Made by a program: the position numbers and the translations under genes. A stretch of DNA of 64,000 nt. Origin: Podaxis mareebaensis. Taxonomy: Eukaryota > Basidiomycota > Agaricomycetes > Agaricales > Agaricaceae. The notes below the pieces were generated by a model, which saw only the letters and a list, made by a program, of their open reading frames with translations, searched no databases and was not told the DNA's origin. The stretch covers positions 54,106 to 118,105 of the forward strand of contig JAEUWP010000530.1 in NCBI GenBank assembly GCA_018524725.1, given 5' to 3'. Positions within the stretch are counted from its first letter, which is position 1. The number at the start of each line of letters is the position of its first letter. Below, piece by piece: positions 23,776 to 35,299 of this stretch.

Positions 23776-25103
23776 TCACCATTTGTTCCGCCGGGATGGT
23801 AACGGAGGCTCAAGGTGAACCTGACCACCGGGCCCCGAGTTAGACGAAGCCGGTGGTGAGAAATGCGAGTTGCGAGATACGAAAGCGGAAAGTCTAGACG
23901 TCCAGCGGCTGGCACGGGACTGGCCATAAACGCTCATGTAATCATAATAGCCAGGAGGTGGTTGGTCCAAAGTAGTCGGACGAAGCTCCATTTCTATATA
24001 CTGGGCGGGTGGGGGAGCTGCTAACTGTTGAGGCATGCACAACTGTATGGCACGTTGTTGGTTTGATACTGAACTAACAGTAGAAGCTGAACGAGGAATT
24101 GCAGAGGGATTTGTACTTGATCCTGAGGGGTGAGATGGAGTCGAGAGTGCTGGGGCGGGTTTAGGAGTGGGTGGGAAATACTTTTCGAGGTCCACACGTG
24201 CTGGCTTGCGTCGAGCCCGACGATACCAGAGGAGGCAACCTGTGAGCAATAAAGAAACCAGCAGAAGGAATCCTATTCCGGCGCCCAGCCCTATGACAAG
24301 TAGACTTGTGTCCCCGGAGCGCGATGATTCTGCATGATAAATCAGTCACTGTACCTTGACACAACAGAGATGAAGTTACAGACGAGTCGAAGGTCCCGAG
24401 GTCGAGGGAGCTGAAGGAGTGGTCGATGTAACAGCCGCAGTTTCACTGGCTGAAGTTAGGTTCGTCGGTAATGTCGTTAGAGGATTCGGTGCTACTGTGG
24501 GTGTTACGCTCTGGGCGACAGCGGTAAATCTGGCGAGTCATGATCAGTATATCTCCATTCACACTGGGGATGTACTCACATCAGTCCGTCAACAACAGCC
24601 CATCGATGACCGGCTGCCATCGTAATTTTCAATTCATGGGACTTATTTTCCAGTCCCTCGATTCCCCACACTACATGCGAACCAACAGTTTCCCAGCCAT
24701 CATCGGCCGTCTTCGGCGTGTTGAAGTCCCTCAAATTAAGGATTTCCGGCGGTCCCCCGTCTAGTTGAACTTGCGTCGTTACGTCGTAAGGCCATAGCGG
24801 GGACAGGAAATAAACGGCAACACCTGTTTATGATACGGAGGTCAGAAGCACGGGGGCGGGCCAATAAAACATATCCAACTTGCCAGTAAATTTGAACACC
24901 GCCTCTGCGTTAGGATCTTGCGTAAGCATATGATACCATCCCTCATCCAACTCGTTCTTTAACGACAATTTCCAGTCTCCGCTGTATTGTATCGTGGGGT
25001 CGTTATCATCGACCGTGACGTTGTACAACTGTTGCCCAAAAACCCGATTCCAGCCAAGTAGAACGCAGAAGAAGAAAACGAAGGAGTAAGAAATAGAAGC
25101 CAT
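23776..25103 (-). CDS. Single-pass membrane protein with PPxY motif (cluster member 4)
   Basis: Four exons (24884-25103, 24580-24823, 24384-24529, 23776-24329) give 387 residues. A signal peptide (SYSFVFFFCVLLGWNRVFG) leads to an ectodomain with NVTVDDND, IQYSGDW, FTGVAVYFLSPLWPYDV, WETVGSHVVW and WAVVDGL, clearly related to members 1 and 2. A Thr/Ser/Pro stalk, a TM (LLVIGLGAGIGFLLLVSLLL), basic YRRARRKPAR and a tail with DQPPPGYYDY follow, so a PPxY is present but internal. Intron 1 uses a GC donor. Intron 3 starts at a weak GTCTGT and carries an in-frame stop just inside, so unspliced message would encode the ectodomain alone. Ligand unknown. Confidence 0.8.
24824..24883 (-). other. GC-AG intron in cluster member 4
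   Basis: The exon ends TTTACTG and the intron begins GCAAGT and ends AACAG. Splicing here restores FTGVAVYF, exactly as the GT-AG introns at the same position do in cluster members 1 and 2. The only nearby GT would break the frame. Confidence 0.85.
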
Positions 25104-26480
25104 CCCAGATGGCTGGGTAGAAAACTAGTCCAGGAGTGAGTTTGAAAAAGAGGAGCGTCCGCAGAAAAATATATATGTGTTCATCTCCAGCTAACCACGC
25201 GTGTGGCGGCCTAGTCTGGGCTATCCTTTCTGGGAACAAGACGTTGTCTATGCCGGTATCGAGGGTTATCCTTGGGTTCCGTAGTGGAGTTCAAATTCGG
25301 GAATTTCTGGTTTCAAAGCCTCGCAAGATGAAATACAAGGCGTCGGGAATTCCTGGAGAGTCAAGCAGCGGGAAAGGATCACGAATGACCACGAAAGTGC
25401 TGAAAAGTCGCCCCAGTTCTGTGGACCAACGAAGCCAAATGACGACAAACATCTAAAGGGGCACGTCGTGTAACCTTGTATTCTCGCTCCCGGCGAGGCG
25501 AACCTGAGGCAGACAAAGCAGAAACCGGGATCAACAAGAGTCATGACCCGTGTCTTCAACGCTTTGTTCCTATCACATCAGAAACCGGTTATTGGCGTTC
25601 CTGTGGTGATTGGTTGGAGGAGGCGGCCGTTTGGAGGAGGATCAGAAAATTCTTAGGAGTTTGGTGTGATAGACGCCTAATATGAATGAACGCCGTCATG
25701 TCGGTGTGGTGATGCCGTACACACTCCAGTGATGATGAGTTATCCGCTCCAGGGAGGGGGCCCAGGAGGCCCGACCGGGTACCTTATTGCGTTAGTTGGG
25801 AAAGGTTGAGCTGGAACGGTATCTTTCGCTTTGTTCTTTCTTGTGTGTTCGGGTGTGTATTACCGTGCACTGCACGTGCATCATGCATGGATTGCGCAGC
25901 GCATGAATAGGTAATGGTTCGGCATCGACACGAGTGCCTGCTACACGATGAAGTGGCAAGGAAAGCAGAGTTGACGTGACACTTATTCTAGGCGCTCACA
26001 TCACCTTCTTGATCGGATCTATCTAACGGAATTGATCGGCCAACTTCATCAGGGTTCTCAGAACCATCGCGTCGCACAAAGGTCTTCATAAAATTCATCG
26101 AAATAGCAAAATTCACAATGTCAAAGATCCAGGGTAATAGACGAAATAAATATCAGACACAGGTGGAAGAACTGTATATCAATGCATTAGCTAGTAAGTG
26201 AATGAAAAAAATGCAAAATGCAGCCGATGAGAAATCGTGCATAGTGCCTAGGTCGTAAAGCAAGAGGGATATCTATGAGGTGGGGGTAGGTAGTATCTGA
26301 ATGAACAACAGTGCTCAAATACTGTAAGCAAAGGGCCACAACATCAAAAACATAGCAAGAACAGATATAAACCATAGCAACAAGTCATCCATCGCAAGAC
26401 ATCGCAAAATTCGTCCATATAACGTTATCGGAAATGTGAATGGAAGTGGTCGATTTCGTACCTGCATCCAAACCTGAATA
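25104..26480. other. Intergenic, no supported gene
   Basis: No coding feature recognised. A palindromic stretch near 25,865-25,905 alternates TGCAC, GTGCA and GCGC-type words and could be a regulatory site, but this is not provable here. Confidence 0.45.
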
Positions 26481-28601
26481 TCATGTCCACCACAAACCAC
26501 CGACAGCAGTGGTAGGCGTGTCACCGCCCTCATTTTTCTCTTCTACCGAACTAAAACCAAGCTGACGGGCCATATCTTCTCCCCATTCTCCTTCAAGCCC
26601 TTCCAGAAACTCGCCATCCGGGTCAAACACTCTCTGTGGTCCACTCCCCCGCTCCCTCCCCCTCTCTCTTTCCCTCTCTGCCTCAGCCTCCGCCTCCGCC
26701 AATTCATTGCTCCATGTCCATTGGCTACTCCCTGGAGCGGGACGGCCCCAGAACGACGTCATAGGATGGCCATCAGCAAAGGACATATCCCAGGACGTCG
26801 CTCGTGGTGTATGATCTGCATCATCTGTTTCGAGGGTTGACTGTTCTAACTCGTGAGGTTCAGGAGGCGGAGGCGTAAGTATCATTGCGGCCTCCTCTAA
26901 GAGAATAGAAGGGATATTGGTATTGGAGCCCGGGTTCGAGGATCCATCTCCAGATCGACTCGTGTTCGGTGAAGGGAGTCCGAGTTCTCCTTCGGGATCG
27001 AAACCCAATGCGCCCCTTCGTTCGGGGCCTCGAGGTCGACGTGTTTGATTACTCGATGACAATGTTGTTTGATTATCCGTTTCTTCGCCTAGAGAAGATG
27101 CTGCCGCCTCTACCCCACGAACAACATTTGCCCAACTTGCCCTGGCTTGACCAAGCTCCGAGTCTTCTTCGATCCCTATAGGACGTACATATGGAGGACT
27201 GTCCGAGTTTGTCTGACGGCCATGTTGATCAAATGGCCCAGGATTCGGCTCTAGGCGAATAACCGTGGATTCAGGGGATGCAGTGAAGTCACCACCAAGA
27301 ACTCGGCTCGGTGGACCAGGCGTCCGAAAATCAATGATCACTTCTTCGTCAGAATCTGACATCTCAGAATCTGACAACAAGCGAATGAGCGGGGGAGGCG
27401 GAGGAAGCAGAGGATAAGGTCTGGCTCGAGACCAGTCACGACGTCTATGAGATGTCGAATCAATACCTGGAAATGTCGAAGCTTGAGGAGAGGCCGTGGA
27501 GCTACAAAAGAACGTATATAGATAGAAATCGTGTTCTTCGCTCGCGTTTTTTGCCGCTGAACCCGAGGAGCGGTGAGAGGGTCGAAGATGGGAGCGTGAC
27601 TGCCGTGATAAGATATGGTCTCTCAGGGTTTTGCATGGCGTCAGCCGAAACCCAAGAGGATTGCCGCTATACAGGGCCCCTTAGTCAGGACGATGAAACA
27701 ATAATAACGGGACATACCAGCTGGCGCAGCCGATACCAATTCTTAGACAGCCACACGCCTCTGCTTTTATCATCTTTGTCGACACTTTCTCCTTAGCACA
27801 AATCTCATCAAAGTATGTTCGGTCAAGCGGAACGACAGCCTCCGTTGCGGGGGTATTTGCGGTCCACATAGGTTGGTGATGACGGTACCGCGGGAAGGCG
27901 CGCGTGTGTATGACAGTCCCGCAGCCATTCGTGTTACTCAACCCAGATGACGTATGTCTCGGCGAATTTGATGCGTCGGACACTGGTACTTGCGGAAGGA
28001 TGAACGACGCCAGTGCAGAGTAAACCGACTCTGGGTCACTCCGCTCGCAGATTGCCATGTCATCGATGGGCCCGCCACACATAAGTGAATACGTTGAGCT
28101 TTCCGGTGATGGTTTCTCTACCACCGACTCCATCGAGCTCCTGCTCCTCAAAGACTCGGACTCATTTGGCATGGGGTTGCCGGTTTGCTCAGAAATAGCG
28201 CGGTTGAAGGAGGCAGAGAAGACCATCTCATCGCCCGAGTCTGAATCAGAGTCCCCGAGGTTGAAATCATCGTCAGAGACTTCCAGCATGGGCAAATGTC
28301 TCGGAATACGACGCGAGCGGTTCTCAACGATTGTCCATGTGTATCCTGGCAGGTCAGTGTTTTCAGCGTCGTCGGCGCCTCGGGACGCCGTAGAGGAGCG
28401 CCAGCGGTAGTGGCGGGTACTGGACGAGGCAGTGGGCTCTATGCGCATTGCACCTCTGCGGCGCAGACGAGATGTTTCACCTGTCCGTATGAGGTCTGAC
28501 AGAACGACTGAGTCATCATGGAGCTCCTCTTCCTGAGAGGAGGCAACGAGGTCGTCGACGGAGCCGGGGGAACGATTCCGATAGTGATATGTGATAGGCA
28601 T
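26481..28601 (-). CDS. Acidic Ser-rich protein with a CxxCGN motif, function unknown
   Basis: Two exons (27718-28601 and 26481-27666) give 689 residues. The first half is disordered and Ser/Asp/Glu-rich (for example DSDSDSGDEMVF). A conserved-looking core ends the first exon and starts the second: YFDEICAKEK, then CGCLRIGIGCASCGNPLG, followed by TPC. The second Cys of CASC is encoded across the intron (TG^C). The spacing suggests a small metal-binding or disulfide knot, which I infer. The second half is again disordered, with an acidic DSDEEVIIDF patch, a charged RERERGRERG run and a short hydrophobic end, GGLWWT. I recognise similar Cys motifs in unnamed Agaricomycete proteins but no function. 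Confidence 0.75.
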
Positions 28602-28966
28602 TGGGTATTAGGGTAATAGTTAGTTGGAGAAGAGAGATAAGTGAAGAAATAGGGTCGTGATGTATGAGGGTCGTTGTAGTCGTTGCGGTGTCGTGGAGGG
28701 TGAAGAGAACAAACTCGTCATTTCCATCCTTACATCCGCCGTGCACTAGGCACGCACCAATATTATTACTAATCCGGTGCTACACAGCCACCCGTGGTCT
28801 CCAACCGACATAATTCGGAGACTGAGCGGAGCTCTCGCCAACACTACATCCAACGACCCAACGATCAACCATTACAACATTCAATGCATTATATAAACAT
28901 CTATGTGACGACTCATATCGACTAAACAACAGTCCTGGCTCACCAAGCGCCCGCATCTGCCCTAAC

Positions 28967-31431
28967 TTATAGGCGCGCAGAAAACCGTTTCGGCTCAACC
29001 TTGAGCTCCTCCTTTGCCCATTCACGAAGATCCTTTCTAAGAATCTTTCCACTAGGGCTGTTGAACACAATGAAGGTTAGTCTAATCGGATATGCTATTG
29101 TGGAGGAGGCGCGGGCACACCTTTTCGGGATTTCAGGAACCGCCACAACTCCTGATAGTAGATAAGCACAGGTTCAACTGTCCAGCTGTTGGCGCTTACC
29201 CCCACGAAGGTACTTGTAGTACGCCACCTGACCTTGCATCCACTTCTGAACACTCTTCTCGAATGCAGCTTTTGTTCCAGGCGACCCAAGGATGCTCAAA
29301 TCGGTTGGAACCACATACGCCCTGCCATAACATTGGACGATAACAAAAGACTGAGATCATAATTGTACTCACCGTGGGAGTTCATTCTTGTCGTATTCGT
29401 TTACAACACCGATTACTCCCACATCCGCAACCTGAGGATTCTCTAGGAGAATAGCCTCCAGTTCAGCAGGTGCAACTGTGATTCATAAACCCTTTGGTAA
29501 ATATTTCGGGTATTTCGGCACTGAGACAAACCTTGGAAACCCTAAGTTTACACATTACCCGGCTGTTGCGACGACGTAGTATATAGGCGCTCGTACCTTG
29601 TACTTGATCAATTCCTTCTTCCTGTCCACGATGTAATAGTGACCGTCACTATCCCTCCGCATAATATCTCCAGTCTTGTACCATCGTCCCGGAGCGAAGC
29701 TCGCAGCAGTGGCGTCAGGATTATTAAGATATCCCTAATCCATACGTAAAGCAGCGTTCTCCTGCATTACAGTCATCACTCACCTTCATAATTGTCGGCC
29801 CGCGTACCCACATCTCCCCTGCCTCACCCTCCGCAACATCATTCCCGTCCTCATCTACCAACCTCAACTCAAGATTAGGCAGCAACTGACCAATACTCCC
29901 AAACTTCCTCCTATGATCAGGTGGGAGTACCATTTGCGCTGGGCAACTCGTCTCTGTCGAGCCGCAACCTATTCCCGTGGTAAATTGAGCCCCAAGCGCT
30001 CACTTAAATATAGCTCAAATGAGAAGACGCACCCTGAATAAGCTTCACATCAGCGCCCTGCTTTGCGAGACGCCCAAGCAACCTTTCGGCCACCGCGAGT
30101 GAGAGAGGGGCCGCCGCTGAGGCAATACATCTCAATGAGGTCATGTCGTAGTTGTCAAGTCCTTTTGGCTCGCGTGTGAACGAAGCTATTGGAGTCGATT
30201 TTACTATAAGTACCTACCAGGATGCTGGCTGAGCGTAAGGATGATGGGTGGCGCGAGCATGATTATCGTCACTCTGAAGCGCTCGACGTTGCGACAGAGG
30301 CTTTCCGCTTCAAAACCTTGCAACATGAGGATGCAAGGCTGACCACCCATGAAAGGGTAATTCAGGTGCATAACCAGTCCTGGAAACAGTTAGGAGCCCC
30401 TGTCGCTAGCTGTCATAGCAACAACTGTACATACCGAAGCTATGATAGAATGGCATCAAACCGAGCTGGACATCTTTATCCGTCTCCACATACTTCCAAA
30501 CGCTTTTACACATGCCGATGATGGTACACACGTTTTTATGCGTGGTCTAAGAATATCAAGCGACGTGAGTGTATTGGATATCGGGGACTTGATTTGGAGA
30601 ACGGGAACTTGATTATTCCTCACCTCTACTCCCTTTGGCCTCCCCTGCAGGGATTTGATCACCAATCATTCGGCTATTCTGATGCAAATAACGTACCGTT
30701 GTGCCGGAACTGTAGCAAATGTATGCCGTCTCATCAGCACAGTCCCCGTCGAATTTCTCCTCTTGATCCAATTCGCCCTTGTGCAAGAGGTAACCCAACC
30801 AATTCTCCGTTCCATACTCTCCTTTCGGTAAACCCTCATCCCAAAGCTGATCCATCACCCATATTCGCCTGTGGGCCTCCTCATCCGAAGTCCCAATCAG
30901 TTTGAACATATCCTTGACCACATTGATAAGATGAGGCGCAGCAAACACGACACGTGCTTTACTGTCCAACCACTGCCAAGAGAGTTCTCGGGGTGTAAGA
31001 CTGGAACTGGCGTAAGTCGTCCGCAATCCAGCAGCCAAGCATCTAGAAACAGGTCGAGCAAATGGACAACTTGTTAGTTTCGTCCTGGAGAAAACAATCC
31101 GAGGATCAACGCACGCAAAAACGGTGGCAGGCCAGGACATCGTGTTTGAGCTAAAGATCATTACAGTATCACCTCGCGCTAGCCTCGTCAGAGACCGAGG
31201 ATCGACGGCAGAAGGAAGTAAGATGTGGTTCCGAATCCCATAGCCCAGCTTCAACGCGAGTGTCTTGACCTTCTTCCTCGTAAGTGTGATCCCAGTGTCT
31301 GCATCTACAAAGGCCGGAGCGGAGGGATCATATTGGTGATATGTCGTCTCCATAAGATACGTAAAGATCGATTGGCGCACGATGGGCGTCAATGGCAGGT
31401 CAGAGCGGTAGATCCTTGGTTGAACTGTCAT
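28967..31431 (-). CDS. AMP-dependent acyl-CoA synthetase, 4-coumarate-CoA-ligase-like
   Basis: A gene of about ten exons. It begins MTVQPRIYRSDLPLTPI and shows FSSNTMSWPATVFACLAAGLRTTYA (across an intron). The adenylate-forming motif reads YICYSSGTTGRPKGVE, with an intron after GTT. Then come MPFYHSFG, CIASAAAPLSLAVAERL, QGCGSTETSC, GEAGEMWVRGPTIMKGYLNNP, WYKTGDI, YIVDRKKELIKYK and a C-terminal SPSGKILRKDL. These are the A3, A5, A7, A8 and A10 motifs in order, with the catalytic Lys in the last one. The enzyme should activate a carboxylic acid to its CoA thioester via an acyl-adenylate. Fatty, aromatic or other acid substrates cannot be told apart here. An alternative upstream Met at 31,512 would add a hydrophobic stretch. 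No peroxisomal SKL end; the end is SARL. Confidence 0.9.
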
Positions 31432-34400
31432 GGCGGACTCGGTGAGGTAGAGTAATACGGGATGAGGAAAGAGTCGAAAGAGCAATAGTAAGGGTAAGAG
31501 TCGCCAGGGCACCTCAAGTTACAAGCGTCACATTTAAATTTCTTCTGCCATCAAACATGAGTTGGTGAATGGACGTGGAAATAATTCACAGCCCTCTTTG
31601 GGACTGTCGCGATGTTAGGGAAGTGGTGATATCGGCATGGGGTTTGGACGGAATGGGGGAATCACGACCGTGATGCTGGGCAACCTGCACATCAAAGCCA
31701 CCCGTACCAGGAGATATACATCCATTCACAAGGGGCAGCCACAAACTAGAAGATCGGCTGCAAAGTTCCGGAAGGCATAAAGATCGTTTATGGTGCTCGT
31801 TTTCATAGCGGTTTGCCCACGTTTCCGCAATCGGAGCCAATAGTCATTTCGGCGCTTTCCAGTGCACTTGTGTGGGCTAACTCGAAGTATCGATTGAAGC
31901 ACGACACAACCACCTGATTGGCTGGGCCGAGCCTCATCCCATTCTTCGTCCTGTAAAAGTAGAATACGGCGTTTTCTGTTTCTAAACTAAACTCCGGAAC
32001 TCTTGGAAGGCGTCTTGTCAGATTTCTAGAAGACAGGAACGTGTATGAGAAAACATCAACCAGGCGTTCGACTTTATTTGCTTGTAGGCTTCCGATCACA
32101 CATTATCCAAGCTACGCTGCCATCTAACGCACTGCCCTGCAGAAGGCACACTCAGACCTCAGATCATGATCATTAGGAAGAACCCGGCGACTTGTGTGAC
32201 TACCGCCGCCTAAGGTCGGGTTGAAGGATGATCCTTTTGAACCTCCGAAATTTATGAAGTCGCCAATACTGCGGTTACTACTACATCATATATCTGACCT
32301 GACACTATTTCCGAGAGAGTGAAGTGCATTGGTGCACACTGGTCCCTACCCCTCTTGCAATCTGAAACAACCTGCTTTTCCGCCAAGTACACACGTCTTT
32401 CCAGGTTCAGGTGATCGGCTTCGGGAGAACATAGATCACGCTCGACTCGGAGTCACCAGAGTTGCCTGGAAAGGCAAGGTGAGATGGACCAATCACCACA
32501 CAGTGTTCGAGTTCGGTGATCGCATCAGACCGAAGAATCAACATTAAGTATATGATTACACATAGGCTGAATGGGGTTCCAGAGCTCCAGCATTTGGTTG
32601 GCTGGTGACACAACATATGTCGTATTGACCTCTGCTTGTATCAAAATTAACTTCGCGAAGCAAGAGCCGAAGCAAATCGGTAAAAGCTTTGAACCGGACA
32701 TTGGTGAATCTGTGGCGTATTACTGATCTTTGTTTTGGAACTATCCGCTCAGCTGGCCACCAGTTAATGACTATTATCATATTGTGTGAAATGGCTGGAC
32801 AAATTTACCGTGACAGGGGTACGCCACCTCTGAGGAACGCTTCATCAATACAACTATAGCGAACGTGATATGGAGCCCTTTCTTCCCGTTCGCCGAACAC
32901 ACCTCGTCCACTTCGACAACCACCATTCTGGCGTCATCTGGACCGATCCCAGCGCATATCTCTCTGGGACATAACTTGGGAACCGGGGACAACTTGCAAC
33001 TCACCTCCCACGACGCCACAACCCCGGACAGTGTTGTGACGAGAAGGTGATGCTGTGGTATCACAGCTACCGTTTGATCTCAAGAGACTATGGTTGTGAT
33101 TCTTACTCCCGGCGGTTTTGTATGTCGAGTAAAAAATTCGGGCTGAACTCATATACATAGCTGCTCATTAAAACTCCACGGAAGGCGCACCTCCCCGCCA
33201 GGGCCGCATTTCCATTACCAGAGGTATTTGGCGAAGAACAAGGTGCGAAAGTGGGCAATTGCATCATCTTGGGGATGCCTTATTCAGTTCCCTGCAGTGC
33301 TCTTCCCTGCAAATCTTTGTTTATTATTTGCAGGCAGGTGGGTCATCTCCTGATTGCTCCTTGTCACACTGAGGCATTTAAAGCACCCCCGGTGACACTC
33401 GCAAAACGGTTGATTTGACCGAGGGTCGACTGCGCGTTGCCACGCGAATTTCCGTCTGGTACAGCTCAGCATCCGTCGAATCCCAGGCCAGCCCAGTGGG
33501 ACCCTGGCGCACCCTGCATTTATATTCTCTTCGTTTTTTCCCTCCTCTAATGACTTTTTCATATCTACGTAACACTTGAGGAGAAATTATCATACACGGC
33601 TGTTCGTTCCAAACGTTTTAGATGCATCCTCCTGTCCCAAAGATCGGTAGAACTGCAAGTCTCACACCCGTCCATATCTTTCTGGATTCCAACAATAGTG
33701 CTACCACATGAGAGGCATTAGAGGATATATACTCCATATTGTGAATTCATGAAGTACAAGCCTATCACCAGTACTATGGATGTTTTCATCCTCCTCTCCC
33801 TCACCACTTGGCATGGCCGGCAGTGTTCGGCTGGGTAACGGCATACAAATCTAAAGAAGTGTTCAACTACAATAGAAAAGCAGATAATTCGGATGGAGTG
33901 TCATATGTTGCCGAAACGTCAAGTGATGCAACGCCCATCCGAATGGGCAAGTCATGACAGAATGAGAAAGCACCCTCGGCGGACAGAAGGGCCATATATT
34001 TCCGGGCGTAGGTGCTTCTGACATGTGCCAGACCTTTTAGCGGTAATCTCATGAGCCTAAGATCTTGCACAGATGGTGCTTGCGGCCCACCCACCACGAA
34101 AGGAATAGCACACCCTTTCATCCCGTAATGGGATGCCCGGCACATGGGCCCTCATCTCAAGGTTTTATTGAGCACTATCTAGCAAGCTATTTACATGCGG
34201 AGAGAGGACCGGAGAAACTGGCTTCAACTGTGTAGGATGTCGACGTGGCTACATTTGCATGGTGCATTCACTATCTCAAACGTGAATTTACTTCTGTATT
34301 CATGCTATGGATCGTATCGTTAGATATTATTGGAATGCTCGTCATTTAGCTTACACAGAGCTTTATTCTTTGCATTTCTATGTAGTAAGCACCGTTTGCA

Positions 34401-35299
34401 GATGTCAAGAGCCTTGCTTCCCTCTTATATCTTCTCTCCTGGCAACTCAACCTCTCGTAATCGCGCAAACCTTCTCAACAGCGAAGATGGGAGGGGTGGA
34501 ATGCTTTACACGCGAGGTTTTAGCGACTAAGACCACTCTACACCCCCTTCTGGATGCATATGTGAGCCCACCAACTTCAGGATCAAGCCAAAATGGGCTG
34601 GGCGCGGCGGTGGAAGGGCTCGTAACAGGGAGCTTGTGGGCCCCAGGGTCTCGCCATTTTCGCACCTTTAACATCCTTGGCAACCATTTCGCACCTCTCT
34701 ATCGCTGCTTGTCGTCATCGCCTGTAATACAACTCACCTCAGGTGCACAAATTGTACTTCTTTGAGTTCTCCAATTGTAGTTACTCGTTACTGGTCTTAT
34801 TCATATTTTTTGGAAGAGATATTACTGGTGGCAACGAGCTTGAACTCCCGCAGGACCGTCATTAGAAGCGACCAACTATCGCACTTTGCTGAAAATGGTA
34901 TAACCGGGTTCACTCTTTTTGGTTGACTCCTGAGGAAAACCCGAACGACTCTTTGTAGAAGCTTTTAGCTCTAATACAACGCGCCAATAATTCTCATCCT
35001 CGGAAGTCAGATTTGTATCGTGTCCTCCAGTAAGACTGCCCGCAGGAGTCAGGAGTCTGAATGTTTCTTAGTCATCACTGAGCTCCAATTTGGCAACTCC
35101 AAGATGGCAATGATCGACAGTTCTCGACCAGTTCTGCGATTCCCAAATCAGTCTTAGATGGAATGCTCGCGGAGACTCATGTCTGAAATCCTCCACACCG
35201 CCTTGGTCTTTTCTTTCATCCGTACTCGTCTCGCCTTTTAAATTACAAACTTCGAGCCCACGCTCCTCTTTCTTTCCTTCCCTCATCACGAAGCCCGGA
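31432..35299. other. 3.9 kb gene-poor stretch
   Basis: Several 70-150-codon frames exist, including 34,307-34,765 plus and 31,803-32,099 and 33,867-34,145 minus. None has recognisable motifs or convincing exon joins. Given how hidden other genes in this window are, a divergent multi-exon gene cannot be excluded. Confidence 0.45.

Noticed and set aside
15964..25103. Secondary-metabolite cluster including the P450 and the CoA ligase
   Set aside because: No polyketide, terpene or peptide synthase backbone gene is present between them, and unrelated genes intervene.
31803..32099. 98-codon minus frame
   Set aside because: No recognisable motif and no adjoining exons with matching phases.
34307..34765. 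152-codon plus frame in the gene-poor stretch
   Set aside because: Mixed composition, no family resemblance, isolated. Could not be supported.
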